DNA from: Bacteroidota bacterium
Lineage (GTDB): Bacteria; Bacteroidota; Bacteroidia; Cytophagales; Cyclobacteriaceae
NCBI GenBank assembly: GCA_016866385.1
Contig: VGMU01000004.1
Span: 1-64,000, forward strand
Reading direction: 5' to 3'
Length of the DNA: 64,000 bases
Shown: piece by piece, positions 46,167 through 55,207 of the stretch
Position numbering within the stretch: the first letter of the stretch is position 1
Layout: every line of letters begins with the position of its first letter
Position numbers and translations under genes: made by a program
Notes under the pieces: model-generated
Told to the model about the DNA's origin: nothing
Seen by the model: only the letters and a program-made list of their open reading frames with translations
Database searches by the model: none

Positions 46167-47441
46167 TTACAGCTGCATCATCAACAAATACACGCCTGCT
46201 CCAGCAAAATAACCAAGTGCTGCAAGGAAAGAGATGCGTTTCAAATACCAGCCAAATTCGATTTTTTCCATTCCCATGGCAGCTACCCCGGCAGCAGAGC
46301 CAATGATCAAGATGCTTCCTCCCGTACCGGCACAGTAGGCAAGGTAAGTCCAAATAAAATGATCCACGGGATACTTCTCTAAGCTATACATGCCCATGCT
46401 AGCGGCCACCAATGGAACGTTGTCTACGATGGCAGATAACACACCAATCAAGGTGATGATGATACTCTTGTTCCCAATAGCTTCATCCAAATAGGCAGCG
46501 AAATTGGCTAAAGTTCCCATAGATTGTAGGGCTCCTACAGCAAGCAGGATACCTAAGAAAAACAAGACGCTGGGCATGTCTATTCTGCTCAAGGCATGTC
46601 CCGCGGTGTAGTGCTTCCGCTCAAATTCGTCCATATGCGGATTGATCAATTCCGATACCACCCACAATACCCCAAGACCTAGGAGCATCCCAAGGTAAGG
46701 AGGGAGGTGGGTGAGGGTTTTGAAGATGGGTACGGAAATCAAGGCGCCTATTCCTAGCACAAGCATCAGGTTGCCTGTTTTCACGGAAGAACCAGAAGAC
46801 TCCCCCTCTTCTTTGAATTCCCCTAGAGTACCCTTCATGGTGAAGGTGAGGAAAAGCAAAGGAACGAGTGTACATATGATGCTTGGGATAAAAAGACTCT
46901 TCATGATGGATGCCGCAGAGATTTGTCCTCCTATCCACAGCATGGTGGTGGTCACGTCTCCAATAGGGGACCAGGCACCTCCTGCATTGGCTGAAATGAC
47001 GATCATCCCTACAAAGAAAAGCTTCATTTCCTTGTCAAGGACCAGCTTTCTGACCAGTGATACCATCACAATGGTCGTAGTTAAGTTGTCCAAAACAGAG
47101 GATAAGAAGAAAGCAACAATACAGACGACCCACAATAGTAGGATTGGACTTTTGGTTTTGATTCGATCCGTAATGAATTTGAAGCCGTGATGGGCATCTA
47201 CTAGCTCTACAATGGTCATTGCCCCCATCAAAAAGAATAGAATAGCTGCGATTTCTTTGAGATGATGGCCCAATTCCTCCTCTACAAATTCTAAATGATT
47301 TTCTCCGCCACTTACAGTAAAAATAGTCCAACAAATCACTGCAGTTAGCAGGGCTGAGGCAGTTTTGTTGATCTTGATGGGATGCTCCAAGGCAATGGCC
47401 AAATAGCCTGCCACAAAGACGATGATAATGACTAACTCCAT
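46167..47441 (-). CDS. nhaD: Sodium:proton antiporter NhaD-type
   Basis: SSVLDNLTTTIVMVSLVRKLV; VISANAGGAWSPIGDVTTTMLWIGG; IVDNVPLVAASMGMY; multi-TM. Confidence 0.9.
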   Translation of the reverse strand: MELVIIIVFVAGYLAIALEHPIKINKTASALLTAVICWTIFTVSGGENHLEFVEEELGHHLKEIAAILFFLMGAMTIVELVDAHHGFKFITDRIKTKSPILLLWVVCIVAFFLSSVLDNLTTTIVMVSLVRKLVLDKEMKLFFVGMIVISANAGGAWSPIGDVTTTMLWIGGQISAASIMKSLFIPSIICTLVPLLFLTFTMKGTLGEFKEEGESSGSSVKTGNLMLVLGIGALISVPIFKTLTHLPPYLGMLLGLGVLWVVSELINPHMDEFERKHYTAGHALSRIDMPSVLFFLGILLAVGALQSMGTLANFAAYLDEAIGNKSIIITLIGVLSAIVDNVPLVAASMGMYSLEKYPVDHFIWTYLAYCAGTGGSILIIGSAAGVAAMGMEKIEFGWYLKRISFLAALGYFAGAGVYLLMMQL

Positions 47442-47662
47442 TTTTCTGGGGTTTTTGGTGATGAATTAGGTTTAACTCTGGTTTGATTTTTTCTAAAAAG
47501 CGATTCTAACCCCTTTATCCTAAAAATCCTAACCCGGGAAGAAGAATTTGCCTCAAAATCCTCTTCTGATCATGAATCTTGATTTAGATAGAATGGGAAA
47601 AATCTGATCAATCTTGAACCATAGCCCAAAATATCTGAGCTTATTATTTTTCTGTTATTATT

Positions 47663-48889
47663 TTACATGAGCTGTTCTAAAGCTATTTCATAGGAGGTTT
47701 GGGAGAGTTTTGTTCTCCCTTGATTTTTGGCATGTGTTTCTTTTAAGGCTTTTAGAATGGTATGGCTTACATCGGCGAAAATGGCCTGATCTGTAAGTTC
47801 CGCAGCCTCGCTCATCAAATAAGCAAACACCCGAGCCATTCCACAATTGGCGATGAAATCAGGGATGAGGGAAAGTTGCTCGTCTGCCCACACGCCCGTG
47901 GGTCCCACAAATATCTCTGGATCGGCAAAGGGCACGTTGGCCCCGCAAGAGATAACTTCCATGCCAGAGCGTACCATACGCTCTACTTGATCTTTGTTGA
48001 CCAACCTTGATGCTGCGGCAGGAATAAAGATTTCTGCAGGAAGGTCCCAGATTTTTGCATTTATTTCTTCAAAGGGGATCATCCCTTCTGCCTTGAGCTG
48101 ATTGCCCTCCCGATATAAGAATAGTTCCCGTATTTCGTTTAAGCTAAATCCTTCCTTTCGAATTAGCCCTCCATTTCTGTCAATAATTCCAACCATCTTC
48201 ACTCCTTCTACTGCTAAAAAACACGCTGCTGCTGCTCCCACATTTCCCCATCCTTGGATGACGGCTCTCTTTCCCGCGAGTTGACCTCCCCAAAGAGCAT
48301 AGTAATGTTTTACGGCCTCTGCCACCCCATACCCTGTAATCATATCGGCGACGGTGTATTTCTTGTTGCCATTGGGAGTGAAGTTGGGATCTTCCAAAAC
48401 CTTAGAAACCCCTTGTCGGAGCTGCCCTATTTTTCGAATTTTTTGAGGTTCGTTGGCTTTGAAATGTCCGTTGACAATCCCTTCCTGAGGATGCCACAGG
48501 CCAAAAGATTCGGTGATAGGGATGACTTCGTGAATTTCGTCAATATTGAGATCCCCTCCTGTGCCATAATAATTTTTCAGTAAAGGCAATACTGCTTTGT
48601 ACCAGCGCTGCAGCACTCCTTCTTTTCTAGGATCAGATGGGTCGAAGTTTATTCCAGATTTGGCTCCTCCTATGGCCGGGCCAGAGACGGTAAATTTTAT
48701 TTCCATGGTCTTGGCCAAGGACTCTACCTCCCGCTTGTCCAGCCCTTTGCGCATTCGAGTGCCTCCACCAGCTGCCCCTCCTCTCAAGGAATTGATGACT
48801 ACCCAGCCCTCTGCTTCAGTTTCACTATCCTTCCATTCAAAAATGATTTCTGGGGCTTTTTCTTCAAATTTTTTGAGTAAGTCCTGCAT
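47663..48889 (-). CDS. Glu/Leu/Phe/Val dehydrogenase family protein
   Basis: GAAGGGTRMRKGLDKREVESLAKTMEIKFTVSGPAIGGAKSGINFDP; VIQGWGNVGAAAACFL; EVISCGANVPF. Confidence 0.9.
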   Translation of the reverse strand: MQDLLKKFEEKAPEIIFEWKDSETEAEGWVVINSLRGGAAGGGTRMRKGLDKREVESLAKTMEIKFTVSGPAIGGAKSGINFDPSDPRKEGVLQRWYKAVLPLLKNYYGTGGDLNIDEIHEVIPITESFGLWHPQEGIVNGHFKANEPQKIRKIGQLRQGVSKVLEDPNFTPNGNKKYTVADMITGYGVAEAVKHYYALWGGQLAGKRAVIQGWGNVGAAAACFLAVEGVKMVGIIDRNGGLIRKEGFSLNEIRELFLYREGNQLKAEGMIPFEEINAKIWDLPAEIFIPAAASRLVNKDQVERMVRSGMEVISCGANVPFADPEIFVGPTGVWADEQLSLIPDFIANCGMARVFAYLMSEAAELTDQAIFADVSHTILKALKETHAKNQGRTKLSQTSYEIALEQLM

Positions 48890-48913
48890 GATTTTTTGGG
48901 TTTATATTTTGCC

Positions 48914-48921
48914 CAAAAGTA
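48914..48921 (-). promoter_or_regulatory. Putative -7 box TACTTTTG upstream of the Glu/Leu dehydrogenase gene
   Basis: Minus strand TACTTTTG (TAnnTTTG), ~25 nt before the ATG at 48889. Confidence 0.4.
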
Positions 48922-48958
48922 AAAAAAATTAAGACAGGCGGAGTACCCTCTGGAGATC

Positions 48959-50035
48959 TTATTCGTAGATGACCCCTCCGCAAGAATCTCTTGAGGCTCC
49001 AGTCACTGAAGCGAGCGCATTGGCATCTCCCCGAAGCCGTAATACGCCAAGAAAAGCAAAAATAAGGGCTTCTTTAAATTCTATGACTTCCTTACTGGCT
49101 TCTACTTGTACCCAATTCTGCTGCAGGTGTTCTCCCAATCTTTCTACAAAGTACAGGTTGTATGCACCACCTCCAGTGATCAGAACTTTGGGAACCTTGG
49201 ACACGGCATATTGCTTTACCAAACGTGCAATTTGACATGCAAAATGCTCCACCAAGGTGGCCAAATTATCCCTAGGAGATAAATTAAATTGACGTAAGAC
49301 CGGAATGAAATCCGCTTCAATATCTTCTCGGCCTAATGACTTGGCTCTTTTAAGGGAATAAAATGCAAGGGAGTTAAGACTATCCAAGAGGTCTTGGTGC
49401 ACATTTCCTTCTCTAGCCCACTGTCCTTCTGAATCGTAGGGCTTTCCTAATTTTTGGGCCTCTCGATTGAGTAAGAGATTGAATGGGCTACTATCAAAGG
49501 CAATTCTCTTTCCCTGAACCATCATAGACAAATTGGAGATGCCGCCTAGATTAATGCAAAAATCTACTTGAGGGAAAAGAAAATGGTCTCCAATAGGCAC
49601 CAAGGGAGCTCCTTGACCTCCTAATTGAACATCCAGCATTCGAAAATCTGTAATTACCTTTTCCCCACAGGCCTGATGTAGGGCCCATCCATTGCCAAGT
49701 TGAAGGCTTAGTTTTTTAGTTGGCTGATGGAATACCGTATGTCCATGAGAGGCCACGGCTTGAGGCTTAACTTGATTAGCCATACAAAACTCCTTCACTT
49801 GAAGCCCCATCCATGCCCCAAAATCTACATCAAGTTGGTAGAGATCCAGACCAGTCATCTCATGACTCGTTGCCAATCTATGACCTAATTCGGTGGGGAA
49901 GGCAAGGGTCTCCGCCTGGAGGATCTCAAAGCTCCAACTTCCCTGTTGGTATTCAAAATGACAATGTGCCAGGTCCAAGCCATCCCCTGAAGTGCCTGAC
50001 ATCAATCCCAATAAAGTATACCGTTCGGGGTGCAT
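48959..50035 (-). CDS. anmK: Anhydro-N-acetylmuramic acid kinase
   Basis: YTLLGLMSGTSGDGLDLAHC; GHTVFHQP; DFRMLDVQLGGQGAPLVPIGD; LNLGGISN-like NLGGISNLS; TGGGAYN. Confidence 0.92.
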   Translation of the reverse strand: MHPERYTLLGLMSGTSGDGLDLAHCHFEYQQGSWSFEILQAETLAFPTELGHRLATSHEMTGLDLYQLDVDFGAWMGLQVKEFCMANQVKPQAVASHGHTVFHQPTKKLSLQLGNGWALHQACGEKVITDFRMLDVQLGGQGAPLVPIGDHFLFPQVDFCINLGGISNLSMMVQGKRIAFDSSPFNLLLNREAQKLGKPYDSEGQWAREGNVHQDLLDSLNSLAFYSLKRAKSLGREDIEADFIPVLRQFNLSPRDNLATLVEHFACQIARLVKQYAVSKVPKVLITGGGAYNLYFVERLGEHLQQNWVQVEASKEVIEFKEALIFAFLGVLRLRGDANALASVTGASRDSCGGVIYE

Positions 50036-50326
50036 GAGTTAAAGATTGTTAAGTAAACACCTAAGGAAATAATTCTTCCTAACTTCTTTTATGCTGGTCC
50101 CAAGTTACTCAACTATACTCAATCTTGATCTAAAATTGGGTGAATTCTAAGCTTGGAATCCTGCTTTCAACTGTCGAAAGCGCCAGATGGAGCATGACCT
50201 GTTACTAGAAATATCTCCGAATCTATGTGCCTTGCTGCTATAATCTTTTGATTCATACACAAAAGACCACATATTTGTAATCCCAAAGTTGGTTCCTCTA
50301 GGAACTAAAGTGAATTCTAAACCACG

Positions 50327-51610
50327 ATGTTGCGTAAAATAGGGTTTAAAATGCTGGGTGTTTTTTGCACCCTTTTATTATTTTCTGAGGCCTTTGGCCA
50401 AAATAGCTCCTCTATTTACAGCGGTTTGGGGGTAGGTGAGTTTGGCTTTGGTGGCCAAATTCAAAACCAAGGCATGGGAGGTCTAGGCATTAGCTTTGGC
50501 ACCGGATGGAATGCAAATACCGTAAACCCTGCACTTACTACCAGAAATACAATTTTTAATTTTCAAGCGTCTCTCAACTACAAGAGGATTCAAATGCAGA
50601 ATAGTGCGGAAAAATCTCTAGTGGATGGGGGAGGACTTTCTTACGTGGCGGTTTCCCTGCCTGTAAAATCAGGGAAATTCACTTCTGGTTTAGGTTTGGG
50701 ACAGATTTCTAGCATCAACTATCGATTGAAGGTAGATAGCCCCGTGACTAATTCAGAGCTTACAGCGAATAGTTATTTGGAAGGCGATGGGGGAATTTCA
50801 GAAGCCTACGTAAATTTTGGGTTTTTATTAGCGAAGAATTTGAGTTTTGGTGCGCACGCTTCCTATCTCTTTGGATCATCCATTCGCTCCAATCAATTGC
50901 TTGTTTTTGATAAACAAGGCGTAGAAGTGGGCAGGGCTTCCGAATACTACGAGCGAGTGAATGTTTCCGATGTAGCCTTTAAGCTTGGCGCCCATTACTA
51001 TTTTAAGACTTCGGAGAAAACAAATTTGCATTTGGGAGCCATCTATCAAAAATTTGGCCATGTAAATGGAACAGCATTTGCAAAATTAGCGCCTATTGGC
51101 CAAGCTAGTAGCCTCAAAACGGACGGTGACCTACTAGCCAATAATGTAAAAGGAAGTATTTACCTGCCCAATCGATATGGGTTTGGTTTGAGCATAGAAA
51201 AAATTAATAAATTCGTGATTGGCCTAGAGGGACAATATCAAGATTTTTCTCAATACAGAAACTTTTTTGGGCAACCCCTAAGCCTGCAAGCAGCTCAAAA
51301 AGTTGGGCTTGGATTCCAGATTGTTCCCGATTACATGGACTTCGATAGGTTGTTGAATAGGGCTACGTATCGGGTAGGGTTGGAATACTTGCAAACACCT
51401 TTTTTCATCAATCAAACCGATATCAACGATATTGGCATCAACTTTGGGACATCTATTCCTGTAAACCAACTTTCATTGGTAAATCTGGCAGTCAAGGTAG
51501 GAAGAAGAGGAACCGTAGAAAATGGATTGATTCGAGAAGGATATGTCAACTTTTCCCTTGGACTTTCCCTCAACGACAACAGTTGGTTTTACAAACGAGT
51601 ATTTGAATAA
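50327..51610 (+). CDS. Putative outer-membrane beta-barrel protein
   Basis: Signal peptide; SSIYSGLGVGEFGFGGQIQNQGMGGLGISFGTGWNANTVNPAL; aromatic-rich alternating strands. Confidence 0.75.
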   Translation: MLRKIGFKMLGVFCTLLLFSEAFGQNSSSIYSGLGVGEFGFGGQIQNQGMGGLGISFGTGWNANTVNPALTTRNTIFNFQASLNYKRIQMQNSAEKSLVDGGGLSYVAVSLPVKSGKFTSGLGLGQISSINYRLKVDSPVTNSELTANSYLEGDGGISEAYVNFGFLLAKNLSFGAHASYLFGSSIRSNQLLVFDKQGVEVGRASEYYERVNVSDVAFKLGAHYYFKTSEKTNLHLGAIYQKFGHVNGTAFAKLAPIGQASSLKTDGDLLANNVKGSIYLPNRYGFGLSIEKINKFVIGLEGQYQDFSQYRNFFGQPLSLQAAQKVGLGFQIVPDYMDFDRLLNRATYRVGLEYLQTPFFINQTDINDIGINFGTSIPVNQLSLVNLAVKVGRRGTVENGLIREGYVNFSLGLSLNDNSWFYKRVFE

Positions 51611-51684
51611 GCTGATAAGTAAACATTTAATCAAATTTTGAGTAGTACAACTAGGTAAAAAAAACAGATTAAACCTCAATTCTT

Positions 51685-52986
51685 ATGAAACGCAATTTAT
51701 TTCTTCTTGTCTTTGGAGTCCTGCTTTTGGCAGGGGGAGCGCATGCACAAGAGGGCTGGAATTGGCCTGCTGACCCAGCTCAAGAAGCTAGAGCAAGAGA
51801 ATTCAATGCCGCTTATACAGACTATATGAAGGCCGAGCAGTTTGTAGAAGCCTCCAAGCCCTTGAGTTGGCTATTGATCAAGGTGCCTAGCCTCAATGAA
51901 TCCTTATACATCAATGGAGTGACCGTATACAAGGGCGCTGCCGATAAAACTGCAGATGCTGCGCAAAAACGAATCTACCAAGACAGTGTGATGGCCATCT
52001 ACGACAAAAGAGGGGAGTTGTATAATAACGCCAAGAAGTGGATAGAGAACAAGGCCTATTTTGGATACCAATTCTACAAAGGAGATAAAACCAAAATTTC
52101 TGGGGTAATTGCTGATTTTGATAAGGCTATGGAATTGAATGGCAACATCAACCATCAGTTGATCGCTGCCTATTTTGACTTGGTTTATAGAAACTATGCT
52201 TTGAACAAAGCCTATACTCCAGAGCAAGTGCTAACTATATTTGATAAAGCCAATAAATTGCTAGACATGTCAGCAGCTGAAGGAAAGGATGTCAGTGGAA
52301 CTCGATCTACCTTAGAATCTCTATTGGTCAACATGCAATTGATCGATTGTAATTTCATTGAGAATACCATGGGACCCAAGTTGACCGCAGATCCTAGCAA
52401 CGAGGAAATTGCGCAGCAAATCTTCAAGTATTCGGTACAATACAAGTGTTTCTCTTCTAATGCTTTCTTAGCTGCTCTGGAGATCATTGATAGCAAAAAC
52501 CCAACTTTTGCTACCTCTCAGGTAAGAGCTATGCGCTACATGGCCGCAGGAGATTTTGATAAAGCAGAGCCTGTCTTGGAAAAAGCCATGATCTTGGCTG
52601 AAAACAATACTCAAAAGGGAGAAATACAAATGGAATTAGCTAAAATATATGCTAAATCAGGTAAAAAATCGGCGGCGAGAACTGCAGCAAGAGAAGCAGC
52701 AGCTTTGGATGCCAACTTATCTTCCTCCGCCTACGGCTTGATCGGAGACTTGTACATGTCAGCGTACAACGATTGTAGGGGAGGTGAAAGCCGTGCCAAA
52801 GATTATGCAGTTTTTATTGCAGCTTACAATGCATACCAAAAAGCAGGAGACTCTAGAGGAATGGGTAGCGCAAGGGCAAGATTCCCGTCCAAGGAAGAAT
52901 TATTTACCGAAGGATATCAAATAGGATCGGCCATCAGCACTGGATGCTGGGTAGGAGAAACCGTATCCTTGTCGACAAGAGACTAA
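51685..52986 (+). CDS. Secreted TPR-like protein
   Basis: Signal peptide MKRNLFLLVFGVLLLAGGAHAQ; TPR-like helices (ENNTQKGEIQMELAKIYAKSGKKSAARTAAREAAALDANL). Confidence 0.75.
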   Translation: MKRNLFLLVFGVLLLAGGAHAQEGWNWPADPAQEARAREFNAAYTDYMKAEQFVEASKPLSWLLIKVPSLNESLYINGVTVYKGAADKTADAAQKRIYQDSVMAIYDKRGELYNNAKKWIENKAYFGYQFYKGDKTKISGVIADFDKAMELNGNINHQLIAAYFDLVYRNYALNKAYTPEQVLTIFDKANKLLDMSAAEGKDVSGTRSTLESLLVNMQLIDCNFIENTMGPKLTADPSNEEIAQQIFKYSVQYKCFSSNAFLAALEIIDSKNPTFATSQVRAMRYMAAGDFDKAEPVLEKAMILAENNTQKGEIQMELAKIYAKSGKKSAARTAAREAAALDANLSSSAYGLIGDLYMSAYNDCRGGESRAKDYAVFIAAYNAYQKAGDSRGMGSARARFPSKEELFTEGYQIGSAISTGCWVGETVSLSTRD

Positions 52987-53010
52987 GTATTGTCTCACTA
53001 TTTTGACAGG

Positions 53011-53036
53011 AAAGGCAGCTTCAAGCTGCCTTTTTT
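53011..53036 (+). terminator. Rho-independent terminator after the TPR-like gene
   Basis: AAAGGCAGCTTCAAGCTGCCTTTTTT. Confidence 0.85.
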
Positions 53037-53039
53037 GTT

Positions 53040-53068
53040 TTTGCATGCACTCTTTCCTACTATCTTTG
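53040..53068 (+). promoter_or_regulatory. Putative promoter immediately upstream of lptC
   Basis: TTTG (53040-53043) - N17 - TATCTTTG (53061-53068), then TCATGAAATGAAACG. Confidence 0.55.
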
Positions 53069-53075
53069 TCATGAA

Positions 53076-53621
53076 ATGAAACGATACCTTCCCTTGGTTC
53101 TAACGCTCTTGAGTGGATGGAGTACTTTTTCCTGCAGGGAATCCATAGATCCTAGTTCACTCGCTCCTTACGAAGGCCCCATCACTTCTGCTATGGATAT
53201 CCATATTCTCCATAGCGATTCCGCAGTCCTTAGGTCTGAAATTACAGCTCCTAAGCAATTGGAATTTGCCAACGGAGATTTAGAATTTCCTGAGGGGATT
53301 GATATTCAGCTTTTCTCTATCGATGGACAACTAGAAACTACCCTTCGAGCGGATAGAGGGTATTTTATTCGCGACAAAAACCTTTACAAAGGGGAAGGTA
53401 ACGTACAAGTAAAAAACTTAAGGAAAGACCAACGTCTGCAAACGGAAGAAATTTTTTGGAATCAAGCGGAACGAAAAATTTACACCGAGAAGTTTGTAAC
53501 CATTCAAGAAAGGCAAACTTTGTTTAACGGAACAGGCATGGAGGCAGACGATGGATTTTCCAATTATACCCTCAAAAAAGTCCGAGATAGCCGAACTTTA
53601 CTTCCTGGAGAAGGCCTATGA
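53076..53621 (+). CDS. lptC: LPS export ABC transporter periplasmic protein LptC-like lipoprotein
   Basis: Lipobox GWSTFSCRE; FPEGIDIQLFSIDGQLETTLRADRGYFIRDKNLYKGEGNVQVKNLRKDQRLQTEEIFWNQAERKIYTEKFVTI. Confidence 0.87.
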   Translation: MKRYLPLVLTLLSGWSTFSCRESIDPSSLAPYEGPITSAMDIHILHSDSAVLRSEITAPKQLEFANGDLEFPEGIDIQLFSIDGQLETTLRADRGYFIRDKNLYKGEGNVQVKNLRKDQRLQTEEIFWNQAERKIYTEKFVTIQERQTLFNGTGMEADDGFSNYTLKKVRDSRTLLPGEGL

Positions 53622-53839
53622 AACTTTTAGATGCTAGCTTACTCTCGATTTCCCTAGCTTTAATGGTGGTAGGCATTCACCAGACTTGGGCCAATGGCAT
53701 AGGTTTTTCCTATCCCCTATTCATGCTGGCTGTCGGGCTTTTGTTTTGGTTTCAATTACGTAGAAATAAAGTCCCAGCTTCAAATCAGCAACAAATCCTG
53801 GGCCGTAAGAAAGGTAAAAACCTAGGCCGAAAACGTTGA
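53618..53839 (+). CDS. Small hypothetical membrane protein
   Basis: 73 aa, two hydrophobic segments; overlaps lptC and the next gene by 4 nt each (ATGA-type coupling). Confidence 0.7.
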   Translation: MKLLDASLLSISLALMVVGIHQTWANGIGFSYPLFMLAVGLLFWFQLRRNKVPASNQQQILGRKKGKNLGRKR

Positions 53840-55122
53840 TCATGGATACCTATTACCCCTGGCTTGCACTTTTAGCTCTTTTATTGGCTTCATTTTTTTA
53901 TGGAATAGAAACGGCTTTTCTAGCTTCAAATAAGCTCCAAATAGAACTTCAAAAAAAACAAGGGGAGCTGAGTGGAAAGATTTTGAGCAATTTTTTGAAG
54001 CAAGCAGATCAATTTATAGGCACCACGCTTTTTGGGTTTTCTCTCATGCTGGCAGCTTTTGTGCTGTTTTTTTCTTTGAGTTTGGATCAAGCTCTGGAAA
54101 AAGTTCTCCCCGAGATCCCTGGAAGGGAAATTCTATTTCTTGTAGGAAAGATTTTCTTAGGTATTGGGATAGCAGTACTTACCCTAGACCTGGTGACAAA
54201 AAGATTTTTTTTACTCCATGCCAATCGACTTTTATCCTTTTTTGCCTTCCCCCTTCTTCTGGTCTACGGGTTATGTTATCCCATCGTATGGTGCTTGGTG
54301 ATTCTTTTTGGCAAGAGTCTTTCACGAGTACTTCGTCTAGATTTCATTGATGAAAAACCCCTTATATCCCAGACAGAGCTTAGGACGTACATCAAAGAGC
54401 AGTTTCGTCAGTACAGAGGCTCGGCTTCTATGGAAATTGATTCTAAAATTTTTGCCAATGCTGTACAATTTAAAACCGTACGCGTGAGGGATTGCATGGT
54501 ACCACGGACCGATATTGTAGCAGTGGCCTTGGAAGATTCGGTGGCGTCGCTTCGTAAAGTGTTTGAAGAAAGTGGGCATTCCAAAATAATTATTTACAAA
54601 GAATCCATAGACGAGGTCATTGGCTATTGCCACCAATTGGAACTTTTTAAAAAACCAAAGGCGATAGCAGACATCTTGACTTCCATTATCATTACTTCTG
54701 AGTCCGCTTTGGCTAATGAGCTTTTGGTTCAATTTATTCAAGAACGCAAAAGTTTGGCCCTGGTGGTAGATGAATTCGGGGGAACCAGCGGCATTATTGC
54801 TATGGAAGATATCATTGAAGAAATTTTTGGAGAGATTGAAGACGAATACGATCACGAAGATTTGACCGAGCAGGTGATTGGAGAACAAGAATATTTGATG
54901 AGTGCTCGGCTGGAAATAGATTATCTCAATGAAAAATACAGCTGGAATTTACCTACAGGAGACTACGAAACCCTCTCAGGATTGGTGCTTTTGCATACCG
55001 AAAACCTACCCAATATTGGAGAAACGGTCACCTGTGGGCGATTTACATTTACTATCGTCTCCAAATTGGACCACCGCATGGAAACTCTTCGAGTGAAAAT
55101 CAAGGACACTTCAATAAGGTAA
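53836..55122 (+). CDS. CNNM/hemolysin C-family protein with CBS domains
   Basis: DUF21-like N-terminal TM region; VRVRDCMVPRTDIVAVALEDSVASLRKVFEESGHSKIIIY; VVDEFGGTSGIIAMEDIIEEIFGEIEDEYD. Confidence 0.92.
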   Translation: MIMDTYYPWLALLALLLASFFYGIETAFLASNKLQIELQKKQGELSGKILSNFLKQADQFIGTTLFGFSLMLAAFVLFFSLSLDQALEKVLPEIPGREILFLVGKIFLGIGIAVLTLDLVTKRFFLLHANRLLSFFAFPLLLVYGLCYPIVWCLVILFGKSLSRVLRLDFIDEKPLISQTELRTYIKEQFRQYRGSASMEIDSKIFANAVQFKTVRVRDCMVPRTDIVAVALEDSVASLRKVFEESGHSKIIIYKESIDEVIGYCHQLELFKKPKAIADILTSIIITSESALANELLVQFIQERKSLALVVDEFGGTSGIIAMEDIIEEIFGEIEDEYDHEDLTEQVIGEQEYLMSARLEIDYLNEKYSWNLPTGDYETLSGLVLLHTENLPNIGETVTCGRFTFTIVSKLDHRMETLRVKIKDTSIR

Positions 55123-55207
55123 GCTGGGACATTGTTGAGTGGTAAATTTTGATTTTCGCCCTGAATGCTATTATTTTGCGACACTTTAAACTAGTGAAGC
55201 AGCAACA

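Noticed and set aside
50036-50326. Long intergenic gap as a tRNA or small-RNA gene
   Set aside because: No cloverleaf arms or TTCGAATC-type T-loop found by eye on either strand; only a short GTTCC/GGAAC hairpin. A covariance search would be decisive.
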